A stretch of DNA of 64,000 bases from Albugo candida (GCA_905220665.1 CAJNAR010000181.1:124001-188000), one strand, 5' to 3'; positions 42,975 to 54,210 are shown, counted from the stretch's first letter. Notes: a model not told the origin generated them from the letters alone. Translations and numbers: made by a program.

Positions 42975-44990
42975 CTACGAGATGGATAATAACGCGATAG
43001 ATAGGAGCGCCCACCACCACAAAGACCCAAGCGTTTGGCTACTGTTTGGTTGCGTCCTTGTCGAAGTATGGACAGTCACAGCGTCGGGTTGTTTTGATGA
43101 TTTCGACGTACAATCTTCTCCGAACCATCCATCAAAGCAAGTGCATTTTGCGGTTGCTGTGTCACATATTCCATTCCCAGCGCACGATCTAGGACATTCT
43201 CTCTCACACACAACATCTGGATCGGGGCAGGTTATAGTTCCACTAAAGCCAGGTACAGTTTTCACTTGGTTTGCACGATCACATACCACATCGATCGTGT
43301 CTGATGTCGCTATTCGAGGGATTGTGAGAGTCACTGTTCCGTTCGAGCCACAGGAAAGTGCGTAACAGCCAGTTTGGCGTCGAGCGCTGACTGTCCAAGC
43401 TCGGGAATCACTACTTCGCAAAGTTGTTTTGGTGCATCGACAATTTGGGCAATACGTTTCTCCCAATATATTGAGATTTGTATTCAGAGGACGGATCAAA
43501 TTGCCAGGAAGACGACAATCGCCGTATTTGTACCCTGTATTGATCGGACAAAAGTCTGCAAACTGATTGAGACTTCCCTTGGACGGATCTGTGAAATACT
43601 GATACTGCGATGGGATCGTTTCACCATTTGTGATACTGCACACTGAGCGAGATATTCCATCAACAGAACAGCTCTCCTGAGTGTTGGAAGTGCAGTAATG
43701 ATCTTCCGCAATGGAAGTCTGTTTAGAGGTGATACATTTATCTGTGGCAAAGCTGCATCCTTTTTTGGCGCCGAATGTAAGCTTTTGTGCCTTCAACAAA
43801 TTCGATCGATACCATCCCGAGTCTTCAAAAAAAGCTAACGTGAGGCCGGAATATATATTCCGAAAGCTTGATGCTGGGCTCATGTATTCGGATTCAAAAA
43901 GACGCTCTTCCCAGTGTGAGCCCATACATCCATCTTCATCCTGACTTTCCAACTCTGCACCGGTCACAGAGGAGCAATTGAAATGATTTTTCACAAACTC
44001 GGCGACTCGAGGAGTTACCATTTTGGCGACGGTGTGATCACGTTCTGAAGAGTAGGCGACTGTGTTACCCGATGGATTCGGGAAATAATCAACTGCGGCC
44101 CCATTTGGACACTTTCCATTGATAATCGCAGGCGGCTCACCTGTCGCCGTTCGCAATGTTCGCGGACTTCCGTCCGGACCTCTCATGTACGCAAAAAACT
44201 GAGATGAAAAACCCAATGCGTGTGTGATTTCATGCATTGCGGTGCTCAATTGCGCCTCATACGCATCCGGATCAGCATCAATTTTGGTGGGACAGATATT
44301 GATCATCCCAAAAGTTGGTCGATCAAACTGTTCTTTCTGACAAGCGGAGGCGTACGCAAGGACAGATGGCGTGCAATAGGAAGTCGGAGCCGCTCGAATG
44401 TACAATGCAAAGTCTGTGTCCGGTATACCTGTGCCCTCAAGTACTTTACAAGCTCCTTGAGCGCATCCATCCCCGTAACAGGAAGAACAAACACGAGTCG
44501 GTCCAAAATGAGATGGCGGAATTGGCATTTCCAGGCACATTTCATTGCTCACAACACTCTTACACGTGGGTGGGTCTGTCTGCCATTGTCTCGAACACGA
44601 TCGATGTGCCATCAAATTTCCTTGAACACGAACGACTCGTAATGTTTCAGAAAAACGTCGGATTGCATCGTGCACGATTTTATACACAGTAGAGCGATCT
44701 TCGGGAGTAAGAGTGTGCAGTGTATCGTTATCAAAAAACGGTGTGATACGGATCGATTTATACAACGCATCTGTTTGTGCTGCTGCGCTATCGACGTTGG
44801 CCCATTCTCTGAGGTTGGAAGTACTTAAACGACGTCGTCGTAAGTCTTCAGCGACGACGAAAGGATGCTCTTGAGGGTATTCTTGCTCTTTTTGTATCAC
44901 TCGATGATTTATGGAGTCGTGAATACAGCCATATAACAATGGGATATTAATAAAGGCTAAAGACAAAATCAGAAGATTGTGTTTGCTCAT
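42975..44990 (-). CDS. Leishmanolysin-like (M8) GPI-anchored metalloprotease
   Basis: Single exon, 671 residues. A signal peptide ('MSKHNLLILSLAFINIPLLY') is followed by a basic propeptide region with 'LRRRRLS', a possible processing site. The metzincin zinc site is 'HEITHALGFS' (about residue 250), the third ligand is in 'GSHWEER' (about 357), and the Met-turn is 'EYMSP' (about 368). Many paired Cys follow, then an EGF-like module ('CAGNGICDTATAKCTC', about 600-625) and a hydrophobic C-terminal tail preceded by Ser/Asn, which suits GPI attachment. All catalytic residues are present. The protein should act at the cell surface or be shed, cutting host or cell-wall proteins. It is 70 bp upstream of the kinesin on the same strand. 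Confidence 0.92.
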   Translation of the reverse strand: MSKHNLLILSLAFINIPLLYGCIHDSINHRVIQKEQEYPQEHPFVVAEDLRRRRLSTSNLREWANVDSAAAQTDALYKSIRITPFFDNDTLHTLTPEDRSTVYKIVHDAIRRFSETLRVVRVQGNLMAHRSCSRQWQTDPPTCKSVVSNEMCLEMPIPPSHFGPTRVCSSCYGDGCAQGACKVLEGTGIPDTDFALYIRAAPTSYCTPSVLAYASACQKEQFDRPTFGMINICPTKIDADPDAYEAQLSTAMHEITHALGFSSQFFAYMRGPDGSPRTLRTATGEPPAIINGKCPNGAAVDYFPNPSGNTVAYSSERDHTVAKMVTPRVAEFVKNHFNCSSVTGAELESQDEDGCMGSHWEERLFESEYMSPASSFRNIYSGLTLAFFEDSGWYRSNLLKAQKLTFGAKKGCSFATDKCITSKQTSIAEDHYCTSNTQESCSVDGISRSVCSITNGETIPSQYQYFTDPSKGSLNQFADFCPINTGYKYGDCRLPGNLIRPLNTNLNILGETYCPNCRCTKTTLRSSDSRAWTVSARRQTGCYALSCGSNGTVTLTIPRIATSDTIDVVCDRANQVKTVPGFSGTITCPDPDVVCERECPRSCAGNGICDTATAKCTCFDGWFGEDCTSKSSKQPDAVTVHTSTRTQPNSSQTLGSLWWWALLSIALLSIS

Positions 44991-45734
44991 TTATAAAGAT
45001 CCTGCAAGCTGGGGCCTCTGCAGGGAAGGAAATGGATTGTGCCTGACGTAGAAATTCATGTGTACTTGCATTTATTTTCGCTTTAGCTGCAGTCTTATAA
45101 AGTTATTCTCGGACAGTGTCGCTATTATTAAGCGGTTCTGAGAGTATCTTCGTCGAATTAACTCGAGACGCGGTTGTTTCCATTGTCAATATGCTGAATG
45201 CTGCTTCAATTTGAATTAAATTTGTGTGCCAAACTCTTGAGAAATGATGTACGACTGCCACATGCAGTGCAATTGATAAAATGTATAGTTACAGTTGCTG
45301 GATGCACTGTACGAAGTTTTGAGATATTGATCGACTTGGTTATGAGTATGGAGTACAAGTTTGTGCCGCCTCAAATTTGACAAATGTTTATTAGTACGTC
45401 TGTGGTTCTGTATGAGCGTATAGCGCTAATTGTCTGATAAGTGGATCTCAACCCCCACATTTGCGACTACGTGGACTTATCTTCTTTTTTGTGCATTAAG
45501 AGTGGGGTAGTGAGCATTTGATAGAATCGACACGCCCTTCTTGGCGGTTACCTCTATAATTAGTATTGGACTAGGACCCACCAAAAGCACGCATTATAGG
45601 CGAAAATAAACGGGTTGCGAGGAACATTCAATAGACGCAACATGCACATAATCAGTATACCTTTATTATCTAATAGTGATAAAGACACAAACAACACCAT
45701 CAATCTCTATTTGAACTCTCTGTCGCCTCACAAT
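44991..45734. other. Intergenic, no gene seen
   Basis: Only a 60-codon plus-strand frame of no recognisable character is present. Confidence 0.4.
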
Positions 45735-46061
45735 TTACTTGATTAATAATTGTATTAGAGAACGTAGTTCATCCATCTTCGTTTCTGCTTCTAATAGTTG
45801 ATATTCTAATGTCTGCACGCTATTCTTCAGATCCGCGAGTTTTCTGCGCTTCTCGATATTCTCCTTCTTTGAAAATATGTTATGACGCTTCTTGTAATGC
45901 GTGTTGTAAGCCTCACTATCCGATGCCGACCAACCTTCGATGTTAATGTCTGCTGCGTGCAACTGCTGACTGGCAACACACATGGATGCCTCCTGACGAC
46001 TTCGCTTGCGTGATGAACACTTTTCGTCCACATTTACTGGCGATAAACTGCAGGATTTCAT
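45735..46061 (-). CDS. Small basic coiled-coil protein, possibly bZIP-like
   Basis: A 108-codon ORF with a bipartite nuclear-localisation-like 'SRKRSRQE', then a basic stretch ('HYKKRHNIFSKKENIEKRRK') running directly into a regular heptad coiled coil of about 35 residues, with L/V/L/M/I and L/L/A/L/L in the two core positions. Basic region plus zipper is the layout of bZIP factors. However, the invariant Asn and Arg of the bZIP basic region are not spaced correctly, so it may instead be a small nuclear coiled-coil or SANT-associated protein. The ATG is the natural start. It stands alone in sparse DNA. Confidence 0.5.
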   Translation of the reverse strand: MKSCSLSPVNVDEKCSSRKRSRQEASMCVASQQLHAADINIEGWSASDSEAYNTHYKKRHNIFSKKENIEKRRKLADLKNSVQTLEYQLLEAETKMDELRSLIQLLIK

Positions 46062-48436
46062 TACGCTTTCTCAAGGAGTTAAAGTGATATGATCGGATGC
46101 GATGGAATTGTGAAGTGACGTCGCTCCATGGTCGAGTTTTGAGTCAGGTTTACTATACACTCAACTCGGTTGGTCGGCTACACTGTAAGCAAATATATTG
46201 AATTTGGTATGCTTTTAATACCACAAAACAGAACGGTTGGAAATGGGTCGGAAAAGAACACTTGTCCCAAACCCAACCGTGAATACGGGGAATTCCATAG
46301 GCTTCTCCCCAACCCTCGGTAATTTGACGAACGGATTTTATGTCGGAAGTCAACTATGACACCTAAAATCCTGTATCTGATTGGATAAATTGCTCAATAT
46401 GTCCTAATTTCAAATAATTGACTCCTCTGTTTACGACCGTCCGACCTTGGACAGCCTCATTGCTTATTTTGATCCATATCAGTGCTGCATGTAGAACGAC
46501 CAGCCGACACTCGGGTCCCAGACTTCCATAGATGGCAGCTGTTCCGTTGACTCGACATTTTGAAAATTCGCGCGTGCTCTTTAGAATCATACTTTGAACG
46601 AGATATCTTAAATTAACACTTTACTGTCAACATAACGGCGACGAATAAAGATGTCTCAAAATATTGATTATGCATCACAGGAAAAATAAAATAGTAAAAG
46701 TCTCGAATTTAATCATATGTATCATGAAGTTGCAAAATATTTTTCTAATCGTGCATCTACGCACATTTATCGTCACTCTACCTGCGATTTATGATGTGTA
46801 TACTGTAGCAGCTATACTTGCCTAACTGTTCATTGGATAACAGAGCCCAATCGCATTAATTGATTACATTTGCTTCAAGACAGCAGAGAGACACCAGGCT
46901 TTGATCCTGACACACATTTGCTACATATTCATCCACTTATTTTGGAACTGATAAAGGAACGCTATTAAAGCCCGGCGACCATCCAAAATGCGCCAGAAAG
47001 GAAAGTAAAAAGGCGCAGAACATCTCATGCATTTAATGGGTTACATTCAGGACACAATGTGGGCCTCTGCGGCTGCCTTAGTCTAAGTGGCCCTAGATTA
47101 TTCATAAAGAAGACAATCTGCATAGACTCTATAATTTATAGAAAAATAAAGACAACTGCCCATCTATAAATAAGACTTAACAGGAAACAAAATAAGAGAA
47201 GTCCTCTGCACGATATGATTATAGATTTTTAAATTCTTCTCTTGCTCAACTTCTCTGTGCAATTGGACGCAGAACTTTTAGAGTGTACACCGAAGCTCAA
47301 AATAGAGATATTTGATGCAATCTATCAAGGTCCTGGCTAACAGAGCGTTTGCATATTTGAGTAAAATGTGTCGGTCGTCAGTCTCACGAGCTGTTCAAAG
47401 CTCGGCCCCGAAAAATGCATGTGAATGCTTAGCATAAACGAAGTACAATGGTTTTATAGGAACACGATACTGTATAGCTATAAGATGATTTGCATACCGC
47501 ATCAGCATTTCATGCGACAGCTCATTTTATATGACACACGCGACATTCCTGATTTATTGACTTTGCAACGCCTTCATGCTATCAGATAACGTTGCTCAAT
47601 CGGATTTTACACACGTTACTATACTGACGAAAGTATGCTCCTGATGTCAAGCTTGTATACTAACGACACTAAATGAACAAACTGGAAGGACGAATGATGT
47701 CGACAAGCAAAAGAAAGTCTGTAAGTGTACTGGCGCTAAAATCGAACATTATAATGCGTACATTCTCCTTGTATACATCACATCTTGTATCGTTTCCTTA
47801 AATTAAAAGAATTGAAGTTGCTTGTCCAATCCGTTTTGCCTTTAAAAACGAGTCTTTGTGGCGCGAGTCGATGGTTTGGGAACGATGGCTTGCAATGTAA
47901 GCATTCTCACGTCCCAAAAAGTAGCGCAGAAGACAAACATTGATTGCAGGAGAAAATTGAATCAGCTGTAACAACGCAGCAAATAGAAAGGCCAAGTCCA
48001 CATACATCTGCCTATCAGTCAGATTCACACATACTCGAATGATTGCGGCTAGATTTGAATGTGCTAACACGACTTTCGATAAAGTCGCAGTTTCGTATAA
48101 GACTCTGTCGCTGAGCGAATGATTTTTTTCCTCATATAAGGTGCTGAAAACTGTATCATCGCTTTTGAATAGGACATTATGTGATAGCTCTAATTCACGA
48201 ATTCCATGTAGAATCTCGGAGCGAGAGTGTCATCACAAGTAGTATAATCGTCATGACTGGATTTATGAAAAGCATTTAAACTTCAAACAAATTGACTTGC
48301 CTCGAGCACTTTATTTCAACACCGCTGACAGTATCATTTATGTGCCATGCTGACTGATGGGTTCAAGTCGGTAGTGGCTTCAAGAAGAATTTAAGCCACG
48401 TAGGTTTTTCTTTCGGGTCGTTTATGTTTACATTTA
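46062..48436. other. About 2.4 kb sparse region
   Basis: Only weak minus-strand frames (46153-46353, 46363-46590, 47798-48070) are present. The last, about 90 codons with two hydrophobic runs, has no ATG-based start or family match. No repeats or RNA genes were recognised. Confidence 0.35.
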
Positions 48437-48932
48437 GGGAACCTTTAGAATCCCCTCAGTGGGTTTCGAAAAATCCCCTCAGTTTGATATGATTGGCTAA
48501 CGTTCGAGACGCTTCAATTGATTTGCTAAATCCCTAGACTGAGAATTTAACCATATCGACTACGCAAGATGCTATCATTTTCACCAAGAAACCATCTTTA
48601 AAGACCAAAGTTATGAAACATTAGGTTCTTATGTCACGGATGACCCGTACACAGTGAAATATTAGAACTCAGCTGAAAGAATAGACCATTTTTGTTATCA
48701 ACAAGCGCGATCTGCGAAATAGTCTAACAGCAATGAGCTACACGAACAAACGCGAAGGCTTACTGAGCTGAATGACTGCAAAACTGAGCGCACAAGAGTT
48801 CACGTCGTTAAGTAGCGGGCAGTTTTTTTTGCTATCATTTTGTCCCTTACCTAATCGTACGTTAGCGCTATGCAAGCATAAAATTAGCCAATCATATCAA
48901 ACTGAGGGGATTTTAACGGTTTCCTACATTTA
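48429..48932. mobile_element. Non-autonomous DNA transposon (MITE) with 8-bp target-site duplication
   Basis: The element proper is 48437-48924 (488 bp). It is bounded by identical 8-bp direct repeats TACATTTA at 48429-48436 and 48925-48932. The ends are inverted: GGGAACCTTTAGAATCCCCT on the left and GGAAACCGTTAAAATCCCCT on the right (read on the minus strand). They are followed inward by a perfect 29-bp inverted repeat beginning AATCCCCTCAGTTTGATATG and ending ATTGGCTAA at 48471-48499 and 48884-48912. The left arm carries an extra 23-bp partial duplication of the AATCCCCTCAGT motif. The interior has no ORF of transposase size. An 8-bp duplication with short inverted repeats suggests a hAT-like origin, but the TA-rich duplication does not fit the usual hAT consensus well. 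Confidence 0.85.
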
Positions 48933-49118
48933 TAGAACTATGATGCGGTAAAGTAATTTGTAATGACTTCACAGAAATTGCGGAAAAACAAGCGTACTTT
49001 CTCTCGCAGTAATGCACAGGCCAAAACAAAGCTACAGCTGGTTTCGATCTATGCCTCAACAAGAAAAACTAAATTGGTTCATAATTGAATATCCTTTACA
49101 AAAAATCATCTCAAACAA

Positions 49119-49535
49119 ATGAAGCTTTACGGGTTATTTGGTGCATTATTGTTCACGTCCTATGGGTGTTTGGCTCAACAGAAATACGATTTCAAGCCTT
49201 ATACGAAACAGGATGACAAAACGTATTTACTGAAGAAGATTCTGGAAGATCCGATCCCTTGCAGTCTAAGCGGTGTGTGTAAGACATACCTAGTCTCCGT
49301 TAATGACTTTTACGCGTGTTACGATAATGTGGAGGAAATAAGCTACGACAGCCCGACATCAACGTTTCAGTTCATTGCCTATGGATCAATATATGCAACC
49401 AAAGAAGAAGCTGGTCAATGTAATGGATCTACTAAACATAAACCGGATAGAAACATGGAGCAGCTGACTGTTTTGATCCAAGACTCAGAGTCTAATCCGA
49501 GATTAATATCTCTGGAAATGGCCACATCATTGTAG
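49119..49535 (+). CDS. Small secreted protein (effector candidate)
   Basis: A 138-codon single-exon ORF. The signal peptide is 'MKLYGLFGALLFTSYGCLAQ', with cleavage expected after CLA. The mature 119 residues are hydrophilic, mixed alpha/beta, with four Cys ('IPCSLSGVC', 'YACYD', 'QCNGS') and one N-glycosylation sequon. No RXLR, CHXC, LxLFLAK or NPP motif is seen. The start is supported by a TATA-like AT-rich upstream region and by the very good signal peptide. It lies about 190 bp from the MITE. I do not recognise a family; an apoplastic role is inferred from size and secretion only. Confidence 0.6.
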   Translation: MKLYGLFGALLFTSYGCLAQQKYDFKPYTKQDDKTYLLKKILEDPIPCSLSGVCKTYLVSVNDFYACYDNVEEISYDSPTSTFQFIAYGSIYATKEEAGQCNGSTKHKPDRNMEQLTVLIQDSESNPRLISLEMATSL

Positions 49536-49872
49536 AATTGACTTCAGGTGATGCATGCGTGCTTTAATTGTCGATCCAAATACATGTCCATTTTGCAGCT
49601 ATATCTTGGGTTGTATGCATTCCAAACTCGTTTCCTATCCGTCCTATCGATTCGTCTTAGTCGGTAACGATGACATGATGCAACCTAGCGTGATTATAGC
49701 TGAGAATACAATTTACAACATCAAGGCTTTATGACTTTTCATTTAAAAGGCACCACGTCGAGCTTTCTGACAAATGCTTTCCTGTTTGAAAAGCGGACCC
49801 AAATATTCTCTACTGACGATATTGCTCTCTAGACCACCACTTAACATAAAATCCTCACCCGGGTGGGTATAT
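49536..49872. other. Intergenic, no gene seen
   Basis: This is the 3' flank shared by the convergent secreted-protein and PH-domain genes. Confidence 0.4.
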
Positions 49873-50715
49873 TTATAATGTTCTTTGAATTGCATCAAGC
49901 CATTCGATTGTTTCATCGAGTGCATCAGTATAAAAATAAACATCTTTATCACGTTCCAATTTCACATGTAATGCATTCTCGTGTCCAATCCAAAATGTCA
50001 CCGATACTGCATAGTCAATTTGTGAATGTTTATACCGACTACGCCCACTAGGATGCTTTTCAAAGTATATTTGGCAATCAACCAACCTCAGATACCGACG
50101 TCGCCATGTCTTGAAGACGGAACTGCGGACATAAACCCAGCCTCCCCTACTGCCAAAACCAGATGATCGATCTTGTATTGTGCAAATTGTGCTGTTGCAT
50201 GACTCTAGACGAAATGTCTCCTCTGAATAGCTACTCGAATGATCAGAATGGGTGGGATACTGATCACACTGTTTACAGGCATCTTGTAATGCTACGAGCC
50301 ATTGCTCGCGTGAAGCCAAGTCACCAGCTTGGAGTTGTAGATGCTTATCACTCATACCAATCACTTCCAAACCGAACTCGGTCCTTTTCGAAATTTGGGC
50401 ATATTTGACACGTACCCCAGCTTCGGCCGTAACATCTAGCAGACGCGCACCTAACTGAACAGAGTCGATGACACAGGGTCTGGTGTAGTACGATAGAGTT
50501 GTCCCACGCAGCACGAAAAATCGTTGCACCCATTTTTTCGTTCCTACAGTCTGTTTCCATAACCAACCGCTGTATACTAGAGAATGCAAAGGACGAACAA
50601 ACGTTATGCAAGTGGATTCTCTCAGAGACTTTCGCCCACAATAGTGATGGAAGAAGCCGTTATCCCCACGATTCCCACCGCATACGCAATGCTTGGTGCG
50701 AGTGCTGGAAGCCAT
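49873..50715 (-). CDS. Protein with two pleckstrin-homology domains
   Basis: Single exon, 280 residues. An N-terminal Cys/His-rich segment ('HCVCGGNRGDNGFFHHYC') is followed by PH domain 1 (about 45-145: 'YSGWLWKQTVGTKKWVQRFFVL' start, given here up to FVL, ending in the helix with the invariant Trp of 'REQWLVALQDA') and PH domain 2 (about 185-278: 'GGWVYVRSSVFKTWRRRYLRL', again shortened, ending 'ETIEWLDAIQRTL'). The basic beta1-beta2 loops (TKKW, KTWRRR) suggest phosphoinositide binding, so the protein is probably a membrane-recruited adaptor like TAPP/PEPP proteins. No enzymatic domain is attached. Confidence 0.82.
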   Translation of the reverse strand: MASSTRTKHCVCGGNRGDNGFFHHYCGRKSLRESTCITFVRPLHSLVYSGWLWKQTVGTKKWVQRFFVLRGTTLSYYTRPCVIDSVQLGARLLDVTAEAGVRVKYAQISKRTEFGLEVIGMSDKHLQLQAGDLASREQWLVALQDACKQCDQYPTHSDHSSSYSEETFRLESCNSTICTIQDRSSGFGSRGGWVYVRSSVFKTWRRRYLRLVDCQIYFEKHPSGRSRYKHSQIDYAVSVTFWIGHENALHVKLERDKDVYFYTDALDETIEWLDAIQRTL

Positions 50716-51264
50716 AAGTGGCTTCTGATGATTTTATTCCTAACACAATCGCCTGTTTAATCACTCGAAACGTTGCTCTGTAACCGATCTCAAGCACGAG
50801 GCGATTGATATGTCATTCCGGTGGAGGGGAGACTTTTTTTTCGGGTAAATTCTGGGAATCCACTTCAATTTTCTCAGTGGTACCTTTCGCTATTGCTGTC
50901 TCAGATGGTCGAACCCGAATAGCGACAATAATATGACAACGTTCACACATTCTACACGTAGAGGTGGTGTTCTCGTGGCCAGCAGGGTTTGGAAGAATTC
51001 AGTTTCTACAATTTGTAATCTCCGCAGTAAAGATATCGATTGACAATCTAGTGGTGCGATACTTAACGCAGTAGCATTTGGTGGCTTACTCTACTGTCAC
51101 AGCAAACTTAAACTGTGTGTAACACTGGCAAGCAAGAATAATAGCAGGCAAAAGGTTCGTGACTCTATAGACTGTGAAATTTGTTGTGTACATCATTATT
51201 ACACTGTGGGGAAAAGTCATTTTAGGTTGCAATTCACTGACTGGATAATCCTGTACGACAGTGC
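50716..51264. other. Intergenic, no gene seen
   Basis: This interval lies upstream of the PH-domain gene and beyond the 3' end of the permease gene. It holds only short frames. Confidence 0.4.
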
Positions 51265-52770
51265 TCACAATAGTAATGTCTCTCTCGCTTCATCCTTACC
51301 GCCTTGAAAAAAACGCCACACAATGTACACTGCAGATACGACTAGATTAAACAATCCACAAAGCATCCACACACGTGAGCTTTGTGCTATCAATACACCC
51401 AAAAGCACAATGACTTTTGGAATTGTGATAGTCCAGGCTCCTTTATTGCCAAATGGAACCGTGAAGGGTCGTGGCGTATCGGGTTCCACATACTTAAGTC
51501 GAAGATACGCGCAAAATTCCAGCAAAAGTGTGAGACTACAAAACACTCATAAGCTTTTTTCTATACAATTCACAAGTGCGTGTACTTACTTGTTGAAGAA
51601 CGTGTCGAGAACGACTAATGCTTCAAAAGAGAAACTCATAAGCACTGCAGTTGTGATTGTTTGGAAAAGGATAGCAGCCACTGGCGTCCCGTATCGCGTC
51701 CATTCAAGTCGTAGAATAGACGGTAGCATTCTGTAGTTTGCTGTAGCCCATAATGCGCGTGAACTGCAAGCCATGACAACATTGAATTCTCCGAGTGTCG
51801 CTACCACGGCCGATGCGCCAATCCATACGCCCAACCAAGGCGCAATTTGCATCCCAAATGTTTCTAAAGAACCTTCTCGCCACTTTGTGATATCGGGCTC
51901 CACCATGATTCCAGTTGCTACTGGGAAGGCGTAATTGGCTGTAATCAAGCACAAGGCGATGAGAATGCCCATAGGATAGGCTTTGCCTCCATCACGAACC
52001 TCGCCTGCAATACACCCCAGCGAGTCCCAACCTTGATAGTTCCACAAAATCGTCGACAAAAATACAGACCAGTTGATTTCACTGGCTACCGATCCCCACG
52101 CGGTCATGTCGAAATCAGCCAGTGATACTGGCTCTAATAGAAATGGTGCGAGCACGAAGATAGACATGACGATAGAAGTAAATCCTACCACCTGCATGCC
52201 CACCAGATTCACCCCGCAAACAAGCAATAGAGCAAATGCTTTTATCAGCCATTGTTCCGAGCTTGATAATGAGTACTTGTATGCTCCTAAGACAAATGCC
52301 TCCACATAACTACAGAAAAGGACTGGATACGTCGGAAGGTCGCACACATTACTCGCGATGGAGTTGAATGCATTTACCCAGCCTGCATACTCACCCAGGC
52401 CACGTCGAACCCATAGAACGTATCCCCCATTTTCATCAATCATGGTACTCAGTTCTGCTGTCATTAGAGCTTGTGGTAATCCCCATGTGATTGGAAGAAT
52501 CAGCACAGCGATGAGGACTGGAAAAGCGCCTGCGGCTCGTACAGCATTTTCCACACCGAATGGACCAGCGGCAACAGCAAAAAAAGCGATAAAACCTAGC
52601 GTGATGGGAGTTATGGATCGCTTCGATTGTGATTTTGAACGATAACGTTTCTGACAAGCGTTTGAGGGATCTTCACTTGACTTGCCATTTTTTTCGGGAT
52701 ATGCTTTACTTGGTGTACATACGAGTGCACTGTGATTGCATGACGTACCGAAAGGATTTTGACTCTTCAT
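51265..52770 (-). CDS. Amino-acid/polyamine permease (APC superfamily, LAT/PUT-like)
   Basis: Two exons, 51590-52770 and 51265-51535, over a 54-nt intron that splits an Asn codon ('TFFNN' to 'LTLLLEF'); about 483 residues. A hydrophilic N-terminus of about 50 residues precedes twelve predicted membrane segments. TM1 has the APC signature 'AVAAGPFGVENAVRAAG', the unwound GPFG substrate-binding element. Later landmarks are 'ENGGYVLWVRRGLG' and 'ILWNYQGWDSLG', as in plant polyamine uptake transporters and animal LATs. It ends with an acidic tail carrying a di-leucine-type 'ETLLL', a possible sorting signal. The likely role is uptake of amino acids or polyamines across the plasma membrane; the substrate cannot be decided from sequence alone. 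Confidence 0.88.
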
Positions 52771-52983
52771 CCTATTATTGTCGTTAATATATCTTCTTAT
52801 GTCGTAGTCAGTAAGTTATGCACAGCAAAAGTTTTGTCGCAGTTGATCGTTCTTATCGGTTCGCATTCGATCGTGACTTTATATACAAATTACATTCCTA
52901 ACCAGCGATTATGAGTGGCTCACGAGTGTGTTAATTTATCTATCGAATACATTTCAAGAACGATGTTCCATTGCAAAATGATA

Positions 52984-53904
52984 TTATGATTCCTCGAGCG
53001 AAACCAACGTTTCCGGCAGAGGTACAATTGAATTTGCAGCGTGTTTGGCCGCAGTGATAGATGGACCTTTTATTGGGAAAGACAGCTGTGATAATTTATC
53101 AACAGTTGATCCGTAGGGAGCTGCCTCCAAAGTTGTGTTGACATTGACTGGTGACGATGTCTTCCTACTCACTTCCGATACGTTTCTCGCAGAAAGCATC
53201 GAAGTGTCTTGAGTCTGGTGAGACGCTCCTGTACAGGAAGCATCCTTTATGCCGAAATGGTCTCCAGGAGTTGCAGAGGAGACGCGAACTGAAGTGCTGA
53301 TTGCAGGCGTGTAACAGCGCTCCTGGATCCATCGCACGATTTGAGGCACATTTTCTCCACTAGCGGCACTCACTTTGATAGCTGCTGATGTCTGTGTGAA
53401 TTCTGACTGACCAAGAATTATGTTGAGCAGCAAATACGAGTCCAGTATATTGTCAGGGATCAATTGAATGGAATCTAATTTATTGAGCACAATCATTTTA
53501 TGTTTTTGCCTCATTTCTGAGTCGCTGAGAATGTTAAATAACTCGGATGCTGCACCGGGAAGCTGAGAAGGATTCGTGAGGTCAACTATGTAGATCCAAA
53601 AGTCACAGGAGCGAAAGTAAAGATGCCACTTGGAGCTCAATTCTCCACCAATTTCACACAATGTCACTGTTCTGCTATTATCACACTGGAGCACTTGATG
53701 TTCAACACCAATTGTCGGCTGTGTTTCTACATCGATCGAGTCCAGTTTTCCGCCCTGTGCGTAATTTGCATTAGAAGAGGGTAGTGCCGATAGTAAGCGA
53801 CGAAATGCGCTTTTATGCTGTTTTTGTCGCGATAGAAGGCTACATTGGCGTATTAGAACGGACTTGCCGACTCCATTCAAGCCCAAAATGAGACACGTTT
53901 TCAT
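52984..53904 (-). CDS. ARL16: ARL16-like small GTPase with long C-terminal extension
   Basis: Single exon, 306 residues from the ATG giving 'MKTCLILGLNGVGKS'; upstream sequence is open only through a GTG and contains an acceptor-like TTTTGCAG, so an extra 5' exon is possible. Nucleotide-binding motifs are G1 'GLNGVGKS', G2 'TIGVEH', G3 'CEIGGEL' and G4 'LNKLD'. The unusual G3, with Glu instead of the DxxG Asp, is the ARL16 hallmark. ARL16 acts in export of cilium-bound cargo (INPP5E, IFT140) from the Golgi, which fits the other flagellar genes here. The C-terminal 110 residues are Ser/Thr-rich and have no counterpart in the shorter animal protein. Confidence 0.75.
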   Translation of the reverse strand: MKTCLILGLNGVGKSVLIRQCSLLSRQKQHKSAFRRLLSALPSSNANYAQGGKLDSIDVETQPTIGVEHQVLQCDNSRTVTLCEIGGELSSKWHLYFRSCDFWIYIVDLTNPSQLPGAASELFNILSDSEMRQKHKMIVLNKLDSIQLIPDNILDSYLLLNIILGQSEFTQTSAAIKVSAASGENVPQIVRWIQERCYTPAISTSVRVSSATPGDHFGIKDASCTGASHQTQDTSMLSARNVSEVSRKTSSPVNVNTTLEAAPYGSTVDKLSQLSFPIKGPSITAAKHAANSIVPLPETLVSLEES

Positions 53905-54210
53905 ACTAGAACACTTCCAGTGGACGACTCTGCAAAAGATTGTAACGTTACAATGAAACGACTTGTAGTACACGTAATGTCAGTCGGAATTTATAGAAAG
54001 CAGCCCGCCTGTGTCTGATTATCGTCATGATTATAGTATAGTGCGAAAGGCACAAGTGCGTACTGATTTATTGACTCTTAGAAGTGATAAGACTGTGCCC
54101 GTAATGGAATGCTAGTCTAGGTGATACTGTACGATAACTTAAGTACGAATAAGACGTTTTTCGTGATTATGCTTTCCTAGAGAATATTTAATTCCACGGT
54201 ACTTGTGACC

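Noticed and set aside
45735..46061. Firm bZIP assignment
   Set aside because: The basic region lacks the properly spaced Asn and Arg of bZIP proteins, so only a basic coiled-coil description was kept.
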